NCBI GenBank assembly: GCA_045644465.1 | Contig: JAZRGV010000023.1 | Location: 62,001-126,000, forward strand | DNA from: HGM04593 sp045644465 | GTDB taxonomy: Bacteria; Bacteroidota; Bacteroidia; Bacteroidales; Bacteroidaceae | Reading direction: 5' to 3' | DNA: 64,000 bases | In this document: positions 1 to 9,260 of the stretch, piece after piece | Numbering within the stretch: the stretch's first letter is position 1 | How the letters are laid out: each line of letters begins with the position of its first letter | Translations under genes and position numbers: made by a program | Notes under the pieces: model-generated | Seen by the model: the letters and a program-made list of their open reading frames with translations, nothing else | What the model was told of the DNA's origin: nothing | Databases searched by the model: none

Positions 1-2
1 TC

Positions 3-1094
3 ACCTTTGAAGGTGTAGTGGCGGTGCAGAGCCGTCGAAGTATGGATCCGTTTGAGATGATGTTCAATGGTGGCCCTTCGTATGTTGAGGTGAAGAAGAA
101 CCTCAACAGCAACAACCTAACTCTTGATGTAAAGAAACTGCCTGCCGGAAAGCCCGCCGGTTATTCGGGTGGCGTGGGACAATTCTCGATAAGCAGCACC
201 ATAAGTTCACAGCAGGTAAACACTAATGAGGAACTTACACTCAAGGTAAGGGTAAAAGGTATAGGTAATATGAAACTCTTGGGTAATCCTATTATGGATT
301 TCCCGAGTGAATTCGAGGTTTATGACCCTATTATCAATAACAAATTCAGCCTAAGAACCAACGGATTTTCCGGAGAAAAGGTTTATGAATATGTCATCAC
401 ACCACGTGCAAGCGGCACATATACCATACCCGCTGCAAAATTTGTATATTTCGATCCTCTAAGCGACAGCTACAAGACAATAGAGTCCGAAAGTTATACT
501 ATAGAGGTTGAGAAAGGCAAGGAACAAGCAGCGCCTACAACAACATATATTGGTAAGGAGGCAAGCAAGATTCTTGCATCCGATATACGCCATATCAAAC
601 TTGAAGCGGTTACCAACACTAACGGTAAAAGCAACTTCTTTGCATCTACAACATATTATTTGTTGTATATTATACCTTTTATATTGTTCATAGTGTACAT
701 AGTTGTACACCGCAAGAGAATGATTGAGAATGCCAACGTATCGCTTGTGCGTACAAAAAAGGCTAACAAGGTTGCTGTAAAACGTCTTAAGATAGCCAAG
801 ATGCTCTTGAAGCAAAACCGTAAGAACGAGTTCTACGACGAGATATTGAAAACCCTATGGGGTTACATGAGCGATAAGATGAATATACCGGTGTCGTTGC
901 TATCGAAAGATAATGTGGCGAACGAACTTTTGAAAAGAGGTGCCGATGCATCAATCATCGAGGAGTTGCATGCAGCTCTCAACGAGGCGGAATTTGCACG
1001 TTATGCACCAGGCGATGCCGGTGAAGCTATGGACAAGGTATATGCTATGGCAATAAATGTCATAAGCAGAATGGAAAATTCTATTAAGAAATAA
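3..1094 (+). CDS. batD: BatD-like membrane protein, C-terminal fragment
   Basis: The frame is open to the window edge, so the N-terminus lies upstream. The first residues, TFEGVVAVQSRRSMDPFE, match the repeated internal region of BatD. The visible part has beta-rich segments (roughly 50-165), one hydrophobic membrane segment near 210-230, and a charged cytoplasmic tail of about 125 residues. BatD is known from Bacteroides aerotolerance operons together with BatA, B, C and E, where it is thought to form an inner-membrane complex with von Willebrand-type proteins; its exact biochemical role is unclear. The stop codon overlaps the batE start codon by one base, which indicates translational coupling. 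The GTG at base 18 is in frame but is not the real start. Confidence 0.85.
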   Translation, partial: TFEGVVAVQSRRSMDPFEMMFNGGPSYVEVKKNLNSNNLTLDVKKLPAGKPAGYSGGVGQFSISSTISSQQVNTNEELTLKVRVKGIGNMKLLGNPIMDFPSEFEVYDPIINNKFSLRTNGFSGEKVYEYVITPRASGTYTIPAAKFVYFDPLSDSYKTIESESYTIEVEKGKEQAAPTTTYIGKEASKILASDIRHIKLEAVTNTNGKSNFFASTTYYLLYIIPFILFIVYIVVHRKRMIENANVSLVRTKKANKVAVKRLKIAKMLLKQNRKNEFYDEILKTLWGYMSDKMNIPVSLLSKDNVANELLKRGADASIIEELHAALNEAEFARYAPGDAGEAMDKVYAMAINVISRMENSIKK

Positions 1095-1873
1095 TGATTG
1101 CTACGATGAAGAATTTTATATATACACTATTGTTGCTTGTAATGCCGCTTGTTACATATGCTCAAGAGTCAACAACAAGCCACTACAGCAAAGTTCTTGG
1201 TGACAGTGCCTATTCACAGGCACGTTACGATGATGCAATAACAATCTATGAGTCGGTAATAGAGAGCAAGGGTGGTGCATCATCTCTGTATTATAACCTT
1301 GGTAACGCCTATTTCCGCAATAATATGATTGGAAAGGCTATACTCAACTACGAACGCGCATTGCGTTACGACCCCACCGACAAGGATACAAAAGCCAATC
1401 TTGAATATGCTCTTTCAATGACAAAAGATGAGATTGCCGAACAATACGAGGTGTTCTTTGTAACTTGGTTCAAAGCTATTGTAAATTCAATGAATATCAA
1501 TGCGTGGGCAGTGGTGGCTGTAGTTACATTTATTCTTATGCTTGCAACTATGTTGCTGTTTTTCTTTAACAGGAATGTTGCTATACGTAAAACAGCACTC
1601 ATATTTGTTATATTATCTCTTTTTGTTACTATATTTGCAAACGTAGCAGCATCTCACATATATAACTATATGAACGACAATAGTGAGGCTATAGTGATGC
1701 GCGAAGAGGCATATCTGAAGAGCACCCCCGATAATTCGGGTACCGAACTCATCAAGGTGCACGAAGGACGCAAGGTGAAGATTGTTGACGACACCATGCG
1801 CGAATGGAAAGAGGTGGAACTCGAAGAGGGTACTGTGGGATGGTTACCTGCTGTTGCCATAGAACGCATATGA
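1094..1873 (+). CDS. batE: BatE-like TPR and SH3 protein
   Basis: The protein is 259 residues long. It opens with a signal peptide-like stretch ending near TYAQ. TPR repeats follow (about 30-105; the motif LYYNLGNAYFRNNMIGKAI is clear), then two membrane helices near 135-160 and 165-190, and a C-terminal bacterial SH3-like domain (200-259) ending in VGWLPAVAIERI. This order is typical of BatE in Bacteroidales. TPR proteins usually hold complexes together, so a scaffolding role in the Bat complex is inferred. The start codon overlaps the batD stop by one base. A second ATG lies at base 1106 and cannot be excluded as the start. Confidence 0.85.
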   Translation: MIATMKNFIYTLLLLVMPLVTYAQESTTSHYSKVLGDSAYSQARYDDAITIYESVIESKGGASSLYYNLGNAYFRNNMIGKAILNYERALRYDPTDKDTKANLEYALSMTKDEIAEQYEVFFVTWFKAIVNSMNINAWAVVAVVTFILMLATMLLFFFNRNVAIRKTALIFVILSLFVTIFANVAASHIYNYMNDNSEAIVMREEAYLKSTPDNSGTELIKVHEGRKVKIVDDTMREWKEVELEEGTVGWLPAVAIERI

Positions 1874-1901
1874 TTAATGGCATAGCAAGAAGAAGATTAC
1901 T

Positions 1902-2606
1902 ATGAATTTGGAAACACTTTTAAATATAGACAAGTATCTGCTTTTGTCGCTTAATGGTAGCGACTCACTCTTTTGGGATGGCTGTATGCTTGTATATACC
2001 TCAATGGTGGTGTGGATGCCATTGGCATTCGTGCTGCTATGTGTGTTGTTGAAGAACAATAACATCAAGGATTTCTTCTTGCTTTTGGTACTTATAGCCG
2101 TTGTTGCAACATTAACCGACCAGATATCGTCGGGAATATGCAAACCGTTCTTTGCCCGTTGGAGGCCAACTAATGACCCCATGCTGATGTATGCAGTTGA
2201 TGTGGTCAATGAAACACGCGAGGGTAGTTACGGATTTACATCGAGTCATGCGGCAAACTCATTCGGTATAGCTACATTCATAATGTTGCTTATACGTAAC
2301 AGAGCATTGTCTGTTTCGTTGATTATATGGGCCTCGATAAATGCCTTTACACGCATATACCTGGGTGTACACTATCCAGGTGACATCATTTGCGGTACAC
2401 TCATAGGCATTACAGTAGGATGGGCAATATATCGTCTGTATGTATATATACAGAATCACAAGAGACGCACTGCACGGCGCGACTGGATTTCGAACAACTA
2501 CACCAAGAGCGGATACCTTGTTTCTGATGTCTATCTCTTCTTGCTGGCTATGTATGCGACGTTCGTTGCAATACCAATAATATCGTTTTTCACATTCCAA
2601 TACTAA
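1902..2606 (+). CDS. PAP2-family membrane phosphatase
   Basis: The protein has 234 residues and about six hydrophobic segments. All three PAP2 motifs are visible. KPFFARWRP (residues 81-89) fits the K-x6-RP motif, GFTSSHAAN fits the PSGH-type motif 2, and TRIYLGVHYPGD carries the third-motif histidine and aspartate. The family removes phosphate from lipid pyrophosphates such as undecaprenyl pyrophosphate or phosphatidic acid, with the active site facing the periplasm. The substrate cannot be told from sequence. It follows batE after 28 bases on the same strand and may share its transcript. A strong hairpin terminator follows. Confidence 0.88.
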   Translation: MNLETLLNIDKYLLLSLNGSDSLFWDGCMLVYTSMVVWMPLAFVLLCVLLKNNNIKDFFLLLVLIAVVATLTDQISSGICKPFFARWRPTNDPMLMYAVDVVNETREGSYGFTSSHAANSFGIATFIMLLIRNRALSVSLIIWASINAFTRIYLGVHYPGDIICGTLIGITVGWAIYRLYVYIQNHKRRTARRDWISNNYTKSGYLVSDVYLFLLAMYATFVAIPIISFFTFQY

Positions 2607-2730
2607 AGAGAATGAATAAAAGATGAACTTCTGCGTTACGCTTGTCCTTAAAATCCTCATTTACTTCAAGTAAACTGCGGTTTTTCGGGCTTCGCAAGCC
2701 TTGAATTTCATTTTTATTCAACCTCTTCTA

Positions 2731-2760
2731 AAGCAAGCGACCATTTGGTCGCTTGTTTTA
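2731..2760. terminator. Bidirectional hairpin terminator between PAP2 gene and deacylase
   Basis: A 9-bp perfect stem (arms 2734-2742 and 2747-2755, loop of four) is followed by TTTT on the + strand and preceded by A-rich sequence. It sits between the convergent PAP2 gene and the minus-strand deacylase gene and touches the deacylase stop codon. Confidence 0.75.
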
Positions 2761-3261
2761 TTTATCGTACATCTCTATAAACTCATACGTGTTACCTACC
2801 AATGAAAGGTAATGCATGAACTCCTCATTCGATATCACCACAGTGGCGTGGTTGTCGTTGGGATGAAAACTGAGTGACTGCTCGTTCTTGAGGTTTTCGT
2901 CAAGGAACAGATGCACGTGGTTGTCGGTGTCGTTGATGAGCCCAAACGGTGATACCGAGCCGGGTTGCAGCCCCAGGTATTTCTCCATACGCTGTGGCGA
3001 GGCGAACGACAGCTTGCCTTGGTGCAGGCGTTTCTCAAGGTCGTGTATGTCGAGGTCGCGCTCGCAGTCGAGAACAACAAGATAGTGGCGGTTACCTTTG
3101 TGGTTTCGGAAGAAGAGATTCTTGCAATGTTTAGAACCATCTTTTTGCCAGTGTTGACGTGCTATCTCTATTGTTGGAGCCTCGGGGTGAGTGTACCATG
3201 TATGAGGTATGTTGTTATTGTTGAGGTAGGTGAGTACTTTTGATATTCTTTCGTTTTCCAT
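2758..3261 (-). CDS. YbaK/ProX-type prolyl-tRNA editing deacylase
   Basis: The 167-residue protein is one YbaK/aminoacyl-tRNA deacylase domain of the free-standing ProX type. Recognisable stretches are HPEAPTIEIARQ, KNLFFRNHKGNRHYLVVL and the glycine-rich motif GSVSPFGLIND. Related proteins hydrolyse Ala-tRNA(Pro) or other mischarged tRNAs in the cytoplasm, protecting translation fidelity. The substrate here is inferred from family only. The gene is on its own between convergent and divergent neighbours. ATG is the only sensible start because the domain begins within the first ten residues. Confidence 0.85.
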   Translation of the reverse strand: MENERISKVLTYLNNNNIPHTWYTHPEAPTIEIARQHWQKDGSKHCKNLFFRNHKGNRHYLVVLDCERDLDIHDLEKRLHQGKLSFASPQRMEKYLGLQPGSVSPFGLINDTDNHVHLFLDENLKNEQSLSFHPNDNHATVVISNEEFMHYLSLVGNTYEFIEMYDK

Positions 3262-3412
3262 TTTTATTGTTGTTGGTTACCTTTGCTAAGGTAATGAATT
3301 TAATGAAGATGTAAAAAAGTTTTGTTTAAGAATTGTCATTGTACGCGGTTTCCCGTTACCTTGGTTTTGGTGCAAATCCTTTTTGCTTATAGAGTTAAAC
3401 TTAATGAAATAT

Positions 3413-3443
3413 TTGTTTATAAAAGTAAAAAGGTGTAAATTCG
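3413..3443 (+). promoter_or_regulatory. Bacteroidota-type promoter upstream of the BspA-like gene
   Basis: TTG at 3413-3415, a spacer of exactly 20 bases, then TAAATTCG at 3436-3443 (one mismatch to TAnnTTTG). A transcript from here would start near 3450 and run through the AC repeat before reaching the gene at 3740, giving a leader of nearly 300 bases. Confidence 0.5.
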
Positions 3444-3552
3444 CAATGAAAAGATATCTTAATAAAAATAATTCTATGTGTGTGATTAGAACAATGGAAA
3501 ACAAAAACGTCAAAAAGGCTGCTAAAAATTTGGTAGTCAGCGATTTTTGTAT

Positions 3553-3597
<45 letters not shown>

Positions 3598-3616
3598 ATT
3601 CTCCCTACTGCAATAA

Positions 3617-3636
3617 CACAATATCAACATATTGTG
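3617..3636 (+). other. Small perfect hairpin in the BspA leader
   Basis: An 8-bp perfect inverted repeat, CACAATAT/ATATTGTG, with a four-base loop. It lies between the AC repeat and the larger terminator-like hairpin, in sequence that would be part of the leader RNA. Confidence 0.5.
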
Positions 3637-3645
3637 CCAATGATA

Positions 3646-3690
3646 GCATGTCTGCTGTAAATAATGTGACAGCAGGCATGCTTTGTTTTT
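3646..3690 (+). terminator. Terminator-like hairpin inside the leader of the BspA gene
   Basis: Arms 3646-3658 and 3669-3681 pair over 13 positions with one G-U pair and a ten-base loop, followed by TTTGTTTTT. This is a good intrinsic terminator shape on the + strand, yet it lies 50 bases upstream of the start codon of the BspA-like gene. It could end a short leader transcript (attenuation), or end transcription from upstream with a second promoter just downstream. Confidence 0.6.
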
Positions 3691-3739
3691 GTCAATTTTA
3701 AGACCATGTGAATTTATTAACCAATTAAATAATAAGCTT

Positions 3740-6700
3740 ATGAAGAAAATTAAACACCTATTTATGGCCCTGTTGCTGTTATGTGCAACAGTTGCCAATG
3801 CCCACGACATTGTGTCCGGTGGTATCTATTACAACATCATTGATGATGTTGCAAAGACACTTGAGGTGACATACAGGGGCGATAATTACTATGAACACAC
3901 TGATAGGTACACACTCTCAGTGTCAATTCCCAAAAAAGTTATTATGGGTGAATTGACCTACACCGTTGAGAGAATTGGAGAATTTGCATTTTGGGGTTGT
4001 AGCGATCTTACAGAAATTGAAATGCAAAGCAACATTACAAGCATTGGAAATTATGCGTTCAGTAATTGCTATGGACTTACAAGTGTAACAATACCAAACA
4101 GCGTTACAAGCATTGGATATGGTGCGTTCGCTTCTTGCACCGGCCTTACAAGCATAACTATCCCTAACAGCGTTACAAGCATTGAAGTGTGTGCGTTCGG
4201 TGCTTGCGACGGACTTGAGAGTATTGTTGTTGAGGCAGGTAATACAAAGTATGACAGCCGCGAGAATTGTAATGCCATTATAGAAACAGAAAGCAATGCG
4301 CTTATTGCAGGTTGTAAAAATACAGTAATCCCTAACAGCGTGACAAGCATTGGAGTTAGTGCGTTCTCTTGGTGCTTAGGCCTTACAAGCATTACAATAC
4401 CGAACAGCGTTACAAGCATTGGAGAGTATGCGTTCGAAGATTGCTCCGAACTTACAAGTGTAACAATTGGAAACAGCGTAACAAGCATTGGACAGAATGC
4501 GTTCGCTGATACAGGTTTGTATAACAATCAACCTGATGGTTTGTTTATAGTAGATGGTTGGTTGCTTGGTTATAAAGGTGATGCTCCAACCGGGGAAGTA
4601 ATTATTCCTAACAGCGTTACAGGCATTGGAAAAAATGCGTTCGAAAATTGCTCCGGACTTACAAGCATTACAATACCGAACGGCGTTACAAGCATTGGAT
4701 ATGGTGCGTTCTGTAATTGCACCAGACTTACAAGCATTACAATACCTAACAGCGTTACAAGCATTGGAAATCTTGCGTTTGCTGGTTGCTCTGCTCTTAC
4801 AAGCATAACAATCCCTAACAGTGTTACAAGCATTGGAGAAGCAGCTTTTCAGGATTGTGCAGGTATCACAAGTGTTGTTATCGGTAGTGGAGTCACTGAA
4901 ATTCAAGACTTCTCTTTTATAAGATGTGAAAATCTTAAGAAGGTTATAAACCTCTCTAATTTGGATATTGTTGCAGGTTCTTATGAACATGGCGAAGTTG
5001 CAGCTTATGCCGATGAGGTGATTACAGTGCCTGGTGGTGTACTTATCGATGAATATATATTTGTAGAGTCGGAAGGTGTAAATGTGTTGACTAAATATAT
5101 TGGCAACGATGTAAATATTGTTCTTCCAGCAAGTTGCAACGGCGAGAACTATGTTATTGGCGCGAATGTGTTCAGCGGAAACACAAACATTACAAGTATA
5201 ACTATTCCAAATAGTGTAACAGCCATAGCTGAAGATGCATTCTTGGATTGTACTTCACTTACTGCGGTTTACATCAACGACCTTTCTGCTTGGTGTAAAA
5301 TTGATTTCGCGAACCCTAATGCCAACCCAACAAATGTTGCACATAACCTGTATCTGAACGGTGAACTGATAACAGACCTCGTTATTCCAAGCAATGTTAC
5401 TGAAATAAAGAACCATACTTTCAGAGGTTGTTCTGCTATCACTAATGTAACAATGCACGATGGTATTACAACTCTTGGACAATATTCATTCAACACTTGT
5501 ACCGGTTTGACAAGCGTTGAATTGCCAAACAGCATCACTGCTGTGTCACGTGGTTTGTTCAGCGGTTGTTCAAATTTGAATAAAGTAGTTATCCCTAAGG
5601 GCGTTGAAACAATTGAGTATTCAGCATTCTATGCCTGTGCAATGGAAGAAATTATAATACCAATGAGCATTACAACCATTGCCGACAATGCATTCAACTT
5701 CTGTGAAAATCTTGCAGAGGTTATCAATCTATCCGATTTGAATATTGAAGTTGGCTCTGAGGCGCATGGTAGAGTTGCCTATTATGCAATAAAGGTTTAT
5801 AACGGCTATCCATTTATGGATCCAACATATGGAATATATATGTCGTATGATGAAATAAAGGATTATACAAAATTTGAATTGTATCGCAATTTCTATAATA
5901 CAAATTGGGAGCCTTGGTATATGCCATTCGATGTTGAGCTTTCTGACATTGAAAATGAACTCGAGGTTGCTTGCCTGAACAACATCGACCAGTACGACGA
6001 CAACAATGACGGTGAAATTGACCGCACTGAAATTGAGGCAATTCCAATGGTCGAAGGTACACTTTTGGCAAACTATCCTTATATTGTAAGAGCAAAAACA
6101 GTTGGTAATACTGCGGAAAAGATTTTTGTTTTTGACAATGTAACAGTTCAGCCTTATGAGGAGTGTTCAATAGACTGTTCTTCAGTAACTACTAAGTTTA
6201 CATTCACCGGTTATAACGAACTTCATAAATACGGCGAAGGCTTTTATGAACTTAAGGATAATTCTCTTGTTCCTGCCCGTAAGGTATCTAAGCCAGTCAA
6301 TTCTTTGTCTGAGTTGAGCAACGATAAGGTATATACATTGCGTAGTACTCGTGCATGCTTGTTATATAGCAATAATGTAGCCGAAAAGTTGTGTTCTCAC
6401 AATGGTAAAAATGTTGGCTATGTTGATTTTGACAATGCAAACGATATTAACCAGCAATTTAAGATTGAGAATATCAATGGTAACTACTATCTATACAGCG
6501 TTGGTGCAGGTAAGTATGTGAACAATGTTGGTAAATATGTTGATACACCAACCGATGCTCTTACAATTGAGAATGTAGGTGGCGAGTATCAGTGGAAATT
6601 AGGTATTGGCAGCAATTACTTGAACTCGCAGGTGTCTGGTCAAACAAACGAAGGTCTATTGGTTAACGATTGGACAACCACCGATGAAGGAAACTGTTAT

Positions 6701-6964
6701 ATTATTGGTGAGGTTACTTCGGTATATGTTCCATTCCGTTGGTACTTGAACATCGAAGCTCGTAACTCTTCATATAAAGCTCCTGCACAGATTCGTCTGT
6801 ATGTTCGTGGCGAGAATAACGACAATGACAACACAACATCAATTGAAGAGGTTGAAGGTGCAAACGAAGAGGCTGTAGTTGTTTACGATTTGCAGGGTAG
6901 AGTAGTTGAGAACCCAACAAAGGGTATCTATATCATCAATGGTAACAAGGTTGTTATCAAGTAA
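3740..6964 (+). CDS. BspA-like leucine-rich repeat surface protein with EF-hand and sorting-type tail
   Basis: Starting at ATG 3740 the protein has 1074 residues and a clear signal peptide (MKKIKHLFMALLLLCATVANA). The frame is open further upstream, but only the start at 3740 puts the signal peptide at the N-terminus. LRR_5 (BspA-type) repeats of about 23 residues, consensus SIxxxAFxxCxxLTSITIPNSVT, fill residues 75-390, and a second block spans about 480-665. A canonical EF-hand loop, DDNNDGEIDRTE (753-764), follows. The last 27 residues, from VYDLQGRVVENP, resemble the type A sorting domain of type IX secretion. BspA-like proteins in oral and gut Bacteroidales are surface-exposed and bind host or bacterial ligands; adhesion is inferred here. 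Confidence 0.88.
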   Translation: MKKIKHLFMALLLLCATVANAHDIVSGGIYYNIIDDVAKTLEVTYRGDNYYEHTDRYTLSVSIPKKVIMGELTYTVERIGEFAFWGCSDLTEIEMQSNITSIGNYAFSNCYGLTSVTIPNSVTSIGYGAFASCTGLTSITIPNSVTSIEVCAFGACDGLESIVVEAGNTKYDSRENCNAIIETESNALIAGCKNTVIPNSVTSIGVSAFSWCLGLTSITIPNSVTSIGEYAFEDCSELTSVTIGNSVTSIGQNAFADTGLYNNQPDGLFIVDGWLLGYKGDAPTGEVIIPNSVTGIGKNAFENCSGLTSITIPNGVTSIGYGAFCNCTRLTSITIPNSVTSIGNLAFAGCSALTSITIPNSVTSIGEAAFQDCAGITSVVIGSGVTEIQDFSFIRCENLKKVINLSNLDIVAGSYEHGEVAAYADEVITVPGGVLIDEYIFVESEGVNVLTKYIGNDVNIVLPASCNGENYVIGANVFSGNTNITSITIPNSVTAIAEDAFLDCTSLTAVYINDLSAWCKIDFANPNANPTNVAHNLYLNGELITDLVIPSNVTEIKNHTFRGCSAITNVTMHDGITTLGQYSFNTCTGLTSVELPNSITAVSRGLFSGCSNLNKVVIPKGVETIEYSAFYACAMEEIIIPMSITTIADNAFNFCENLAEVINLSDLNIEVGSEAHGRVAYYAIKVYNGYPFMDPTYGIYMSYDEIKDYTKFELYRNFYNTNWEPWYMPFDVELSDIENELEVACLNNIDQYDDNNDGEIDRTEIEAIPMVEGTLLANYPYIVRAKTVGNTAEKIFVFDNVTVQPYEECSIDCSSVTTKFTFTGYNELHKYGEGFYELKDNSLVPARKVSKPVNSLSELSNDKVYTLRSTRACLLYSNNVAEKLCSHNGKNVGYVDFDNANDINQQFKIENINGNYYLYSVGAGKYVNNVGKYVDTPTDALTIENVGGEYQWKLGIGSNYLNSQVSGQTNEGLLVNDWTTTDEGNCYIIGEVTSVYVPFRWYLNIEARNSSYKAPAQIRLYVRGENNDNDNTTSIEEVEGANEEAVVVYDLQGRVVENPTKGIYIINGNKVVIK
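3960..4910 (+). repeat. 69-bp coding tandem repeats of the BspA-like gene
   Basis: The DNA encoding the first LRR block is itself repetitive: units of about 69 bp carry near-identical segments such as AACAGCGTTACAAGCATTGG, broken by one divergent insert (about 4200-4320) and another (4510-4600). Near-identity at the DNA level would permit recombination that changes repeat number. Confidence 0.85.
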
Positions 6965-7031
6965 ATTGAAATGTGACGGCGGACAGATTTGTTCGTCAAA
7001 GCATTAATAAGTTGTAAATTTTTCTCATGCG

Positions 7032-7070
7032 TTCCCCTTGTGGCAGAAATGCCGCAAGGGGAATATTTTT
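7032..7070 (+). terminator. Intrinsic terminator of the BspA-like gene
   Basis: A 13-bp stem (TTCCCCTTG with TGGC, and the matching arm after a six-base loop) is followed by TATTTTTG. It lies 68 bases after the stop codon. Confidence 0.8.
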
Positions 7071-7091
7071 GTGGTAGGTGAAGAGGGGGAA

Positions 7092-7413
7092 GTCATAAAT
7101 GACAGATATACTGCTGCACTCGCTTTGAGAAACTAAAGCAAGCTTTGTTTTCTCGCTCGTTTATTAGTTATTCGTCATAAATGACAGATATACTACTGCA
7201 CTCGCTTTGAGAAACTAAAGCAAGCTTTGTTTTCTCGCTCGTTTATTAGTTATTCGTCGTAAATGACAGATATACTGCTGCACTCGCTGTGAAAAACCAA
7301 AGCGAGCTTTGTTTTCTCGCTCGTTTATTCGTTATTCGTCATAAATGACAGATATACTACTGCACTCGCTTTGAGAAACTAAAGCAAGCTTTGTTTTCTC
7401 GCTCGTTTATTAG
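7092..7413. repeat. Four tandem 82-bp repeats upstream of pepP
   Basis: Units begin with GTCATAAATGACAGATATAC (third copy GTCGTAAATG) at 7092, 7174, 7256 and 7338, an exact 82-base period. The fourth unit is cut at about 7413, where it runs into the pepP promoter. Each unit contains a hairpin-forming core (GAGAAAC, AAAGC, GCTTT, GTTTTCTC) and ends in CTCGCTCGTTTATT. The copies differ at few positions. No gene is seen in 6965-7444. Confidence 0.95.
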
Positions 7414-7421
7414 TATATTTG
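7391..7421 (+). promoter_or_regulatory. pepP promoter built on the last 82-bp repeat
   Basis: TTG at 7391-7393, a 20-base spacer, then TATATTTG at 7414-7421, a full match to the Bacteroidota -33/-7 pattern. The -33 box and most of the spacer belong to the fourth repeat unit; the -7 box is unique sequence. The predicted start of transcription is about 20 bases before the likely start codon. Confidence 0.65.
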
Positions 7422-7444
7422 CTACGGAAAGAAGAAATAATGAA

Positions 7445-9244
7445 ATGATGAATAAAGAAATAATGAATAAAGATATTATTTTAAAAAGAATTGAACTGTT
7501 CCGCTCGTATATGAGCGAGAAGGGATTGGATGCCTTTGTTGTTGTGAGCAGTGACCCACATAGTAGTGAATATGTCGCCGATCGCTGGAAATGTCGTGAG
7601 TGGTTGTCGGGATTCGATGGCTCTGCCGGCACTGTAGTAATTACAGCTGACAAGGCTCTTCTGTGGACCGACTCGCGTTATTGGCTTGCTGCCGATAAGG
7701 CACTTGCCGGTACGGGTATAGAGTTGATGAAGGACGGTCTTGCCGAAACGCCTTCAATAACAGATTGGCTCTCGAATAATCTAAGCAAAGGAGATGTTGT
7801 TGGTGTGGATACAACTGTATGTACTGTTGTCGATTTGGACGCATGGAAAGCACCGCTTGCCTCTTGCGGCATTAAAACAGAAACGGTAAACGACCCGTTT
7901 GACGAGTTATGGCACAACCGTCCGGCTGTTCCGTTGTCTATGGCGCAGATAATGCCTGAAGATGTTGCGGGCGAGAGTGCATCATCAAAGATTGCACGTT
8001 TGCGTGAAGCATTAAAAAAAGAAGGGGTTGACGGCATGGTAGTGACTATGCTCGACGAGGTGGCATGGCTTACAAATCTGCGTGGCAACGATGTGGAATA
8101 TAATCCGGTTCTTGTTTCGTATATGCTTGTTACAGATGAAGATGCTGTGATATATATCGATGAGCGTAAACTGACGGATGAAGTAAGGGAATATTTGCAA
8201 TCGCAGGGTATATCAGTAGCTCCTTATACCGGAATATGGCAGGCGTTAAAAGAGTATGAAAAGGATACTTTAATGATACACCCAAACAAGTGCAATGCAG
8301 CTGTAGCTCTCTCAATAGGTAAAAAGGTTGTATATCGCAGTAACTCACCTATAGCACTTATGAAGGCTGTAAAAAATGAAGTTGAGATAAAAGGCTTTGA
8401 ACGTGCCATGCTCAGCGAGGGTGTGGCAATGGTGAAGTTGTTGAGATGGCTGAAACCTGCTGTAGAAAAGGGTGGTGTAACCGAACTTGATGTTGATGCC
8501 AAGCTAACGGAGTTACGTAGTGCTGATGCAGCATTCCGTGGCCTTAGCTTTGCCACTATTGCGGCATATGGTGCAAACGCTGCAATAGTGCATTATGAGC
8601 CTACTCCTGCCGAGAATGCTACGCTTGAACCTAAAGGATTTCTGTTGCTTGACTGTGGTGGGCAATACTTGCATGGTACAACTGACGTTACACGTACCAT
8701 TGCACTTGGTGATCTCACAGAGGAGGAAAGAGCCGACTATACCCGCGTTCTGCGTGGACATATATCGCTTGCAATGGCTAAGTTCCCTAAAGGTACTTGC
8801 GGTACGCAACTCGATGTGCTTGCACGTCAGTGGTTGTGGCAGGTATGTGAAAACTATCTGCATGGCACAGGACATGGAGTGGGGCATTTCCTCAATGTAC
8901 ACGAAGGCCCGCATCAGATACGTATGAATAATATTCCCACGCACCTCGTTCCGGGAATGATTGTAACAAACGAGCCGGGATTGTACAAAGCCGGTCGTCA
9001 TGGAATACGTATTGAGAATACAATGGTTGTAAAACCATATTGCGAAGGGGAGTTTGGTGCTTTCTATGAGCTGTCGCCGTTGACTATGTGCCCAATAGAC
9101 AAAACTCCGATTATTCCGGAACTGCTTGGCGGCGAGGCGCGAGAGTATCTGAATGCATACCATGCAATGGTATATGAAAAACTATCACCATATCTCGAAG
9201 GTTCTGACCTTGAGTACCTGAAGAACGCTTGCGCTCCTTTGTAA
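7445..9244 (+). CDS. pepP: Xaa-Pro aminopeptidase (aminopeptidase P, M24B)
   Basis: About 599 residues from ATG 7445; nearby in-frame ATGs at 7448 and 7463 are also possible, and upstream extension would run into the promoter. It has two N-terminal creatinase-like domains (the first with SSDPHSSEYVADRW, the second with EVAWLTNLRG) and a C-terminal M24 catalytic domain. Metal-site motifs are visible: LLLDCGGQY and TTDVTRT (aspartates), HGTGHGVGHFLNVHEGP (histidine), NEPGLY and GIRIEN (glutamates). The enzyme releases an N-terminal residue preceding proline and normally needs two Mn ions. The three-domain form of about 600 residues is usual in Bacteroidetes and eukaryotes. Cytoplasmic; no signal peptide. 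Confidence 0.93.
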   Translation: MMNKEIMNKDIILKRIELFRSYMSEKGLDAFVVVSSDPHSSEYVADRWKCREWLSGFDGSAGTVVITADKALLWTDSRYWLAADKALAGTGIELMKDGLAETPSITDWLSNNLSKGDVVGVDTTVCTVVDLDAWKAPLASCGIKTETVNDPFDELWHNRPAVPLSMAQIMPEDVAGESASSKIARLREALKKEGVDGMVVTMLDEVAWLTNLRGNDVEYNPVLVSYMLVTDEDAVIYIDERKLTDEVREYLQSQGISVAPYTGIWQALKEYEKDTLMIHPNKCNAAVALSIGKKVVYRSNSPIALMKAVKNEVEIKGFERAMLSEGVAMVKLLRWLKPAVEKGGVTELDVDAKLTELRSADAAFRGLSFATIAAYGANAAIVHYEPTPAENATLEPKGFLLLDCGGQYLHGTTDVTRTIALGDLTEEERADYTRVLRGHISLAMAKFPKGTCGTQLDVLARQWLWQVCENYLHGTGHGVGHFLNVHEGPHQIRMNNIPTHLVPGMIVTNEPGLYKAGRHGIRIENTMVVKPYCEGEFGAFYELSPLTMCPIDKTPIIPELLGGEAREYLNAYHAMVYEKLSPYLEGSDLEYLKNACAPL

Positions 9245-9260
9245 TGCTACATCATTCTTT

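Noticed and set aside
4069..4990. Minus-strand frames opposite the LRR repeats, rich in NACNAVRYCNACK-like units
   Set aside because: They mirror the codon repetition of the BspA-like gene on the other strand and lack independent signals.
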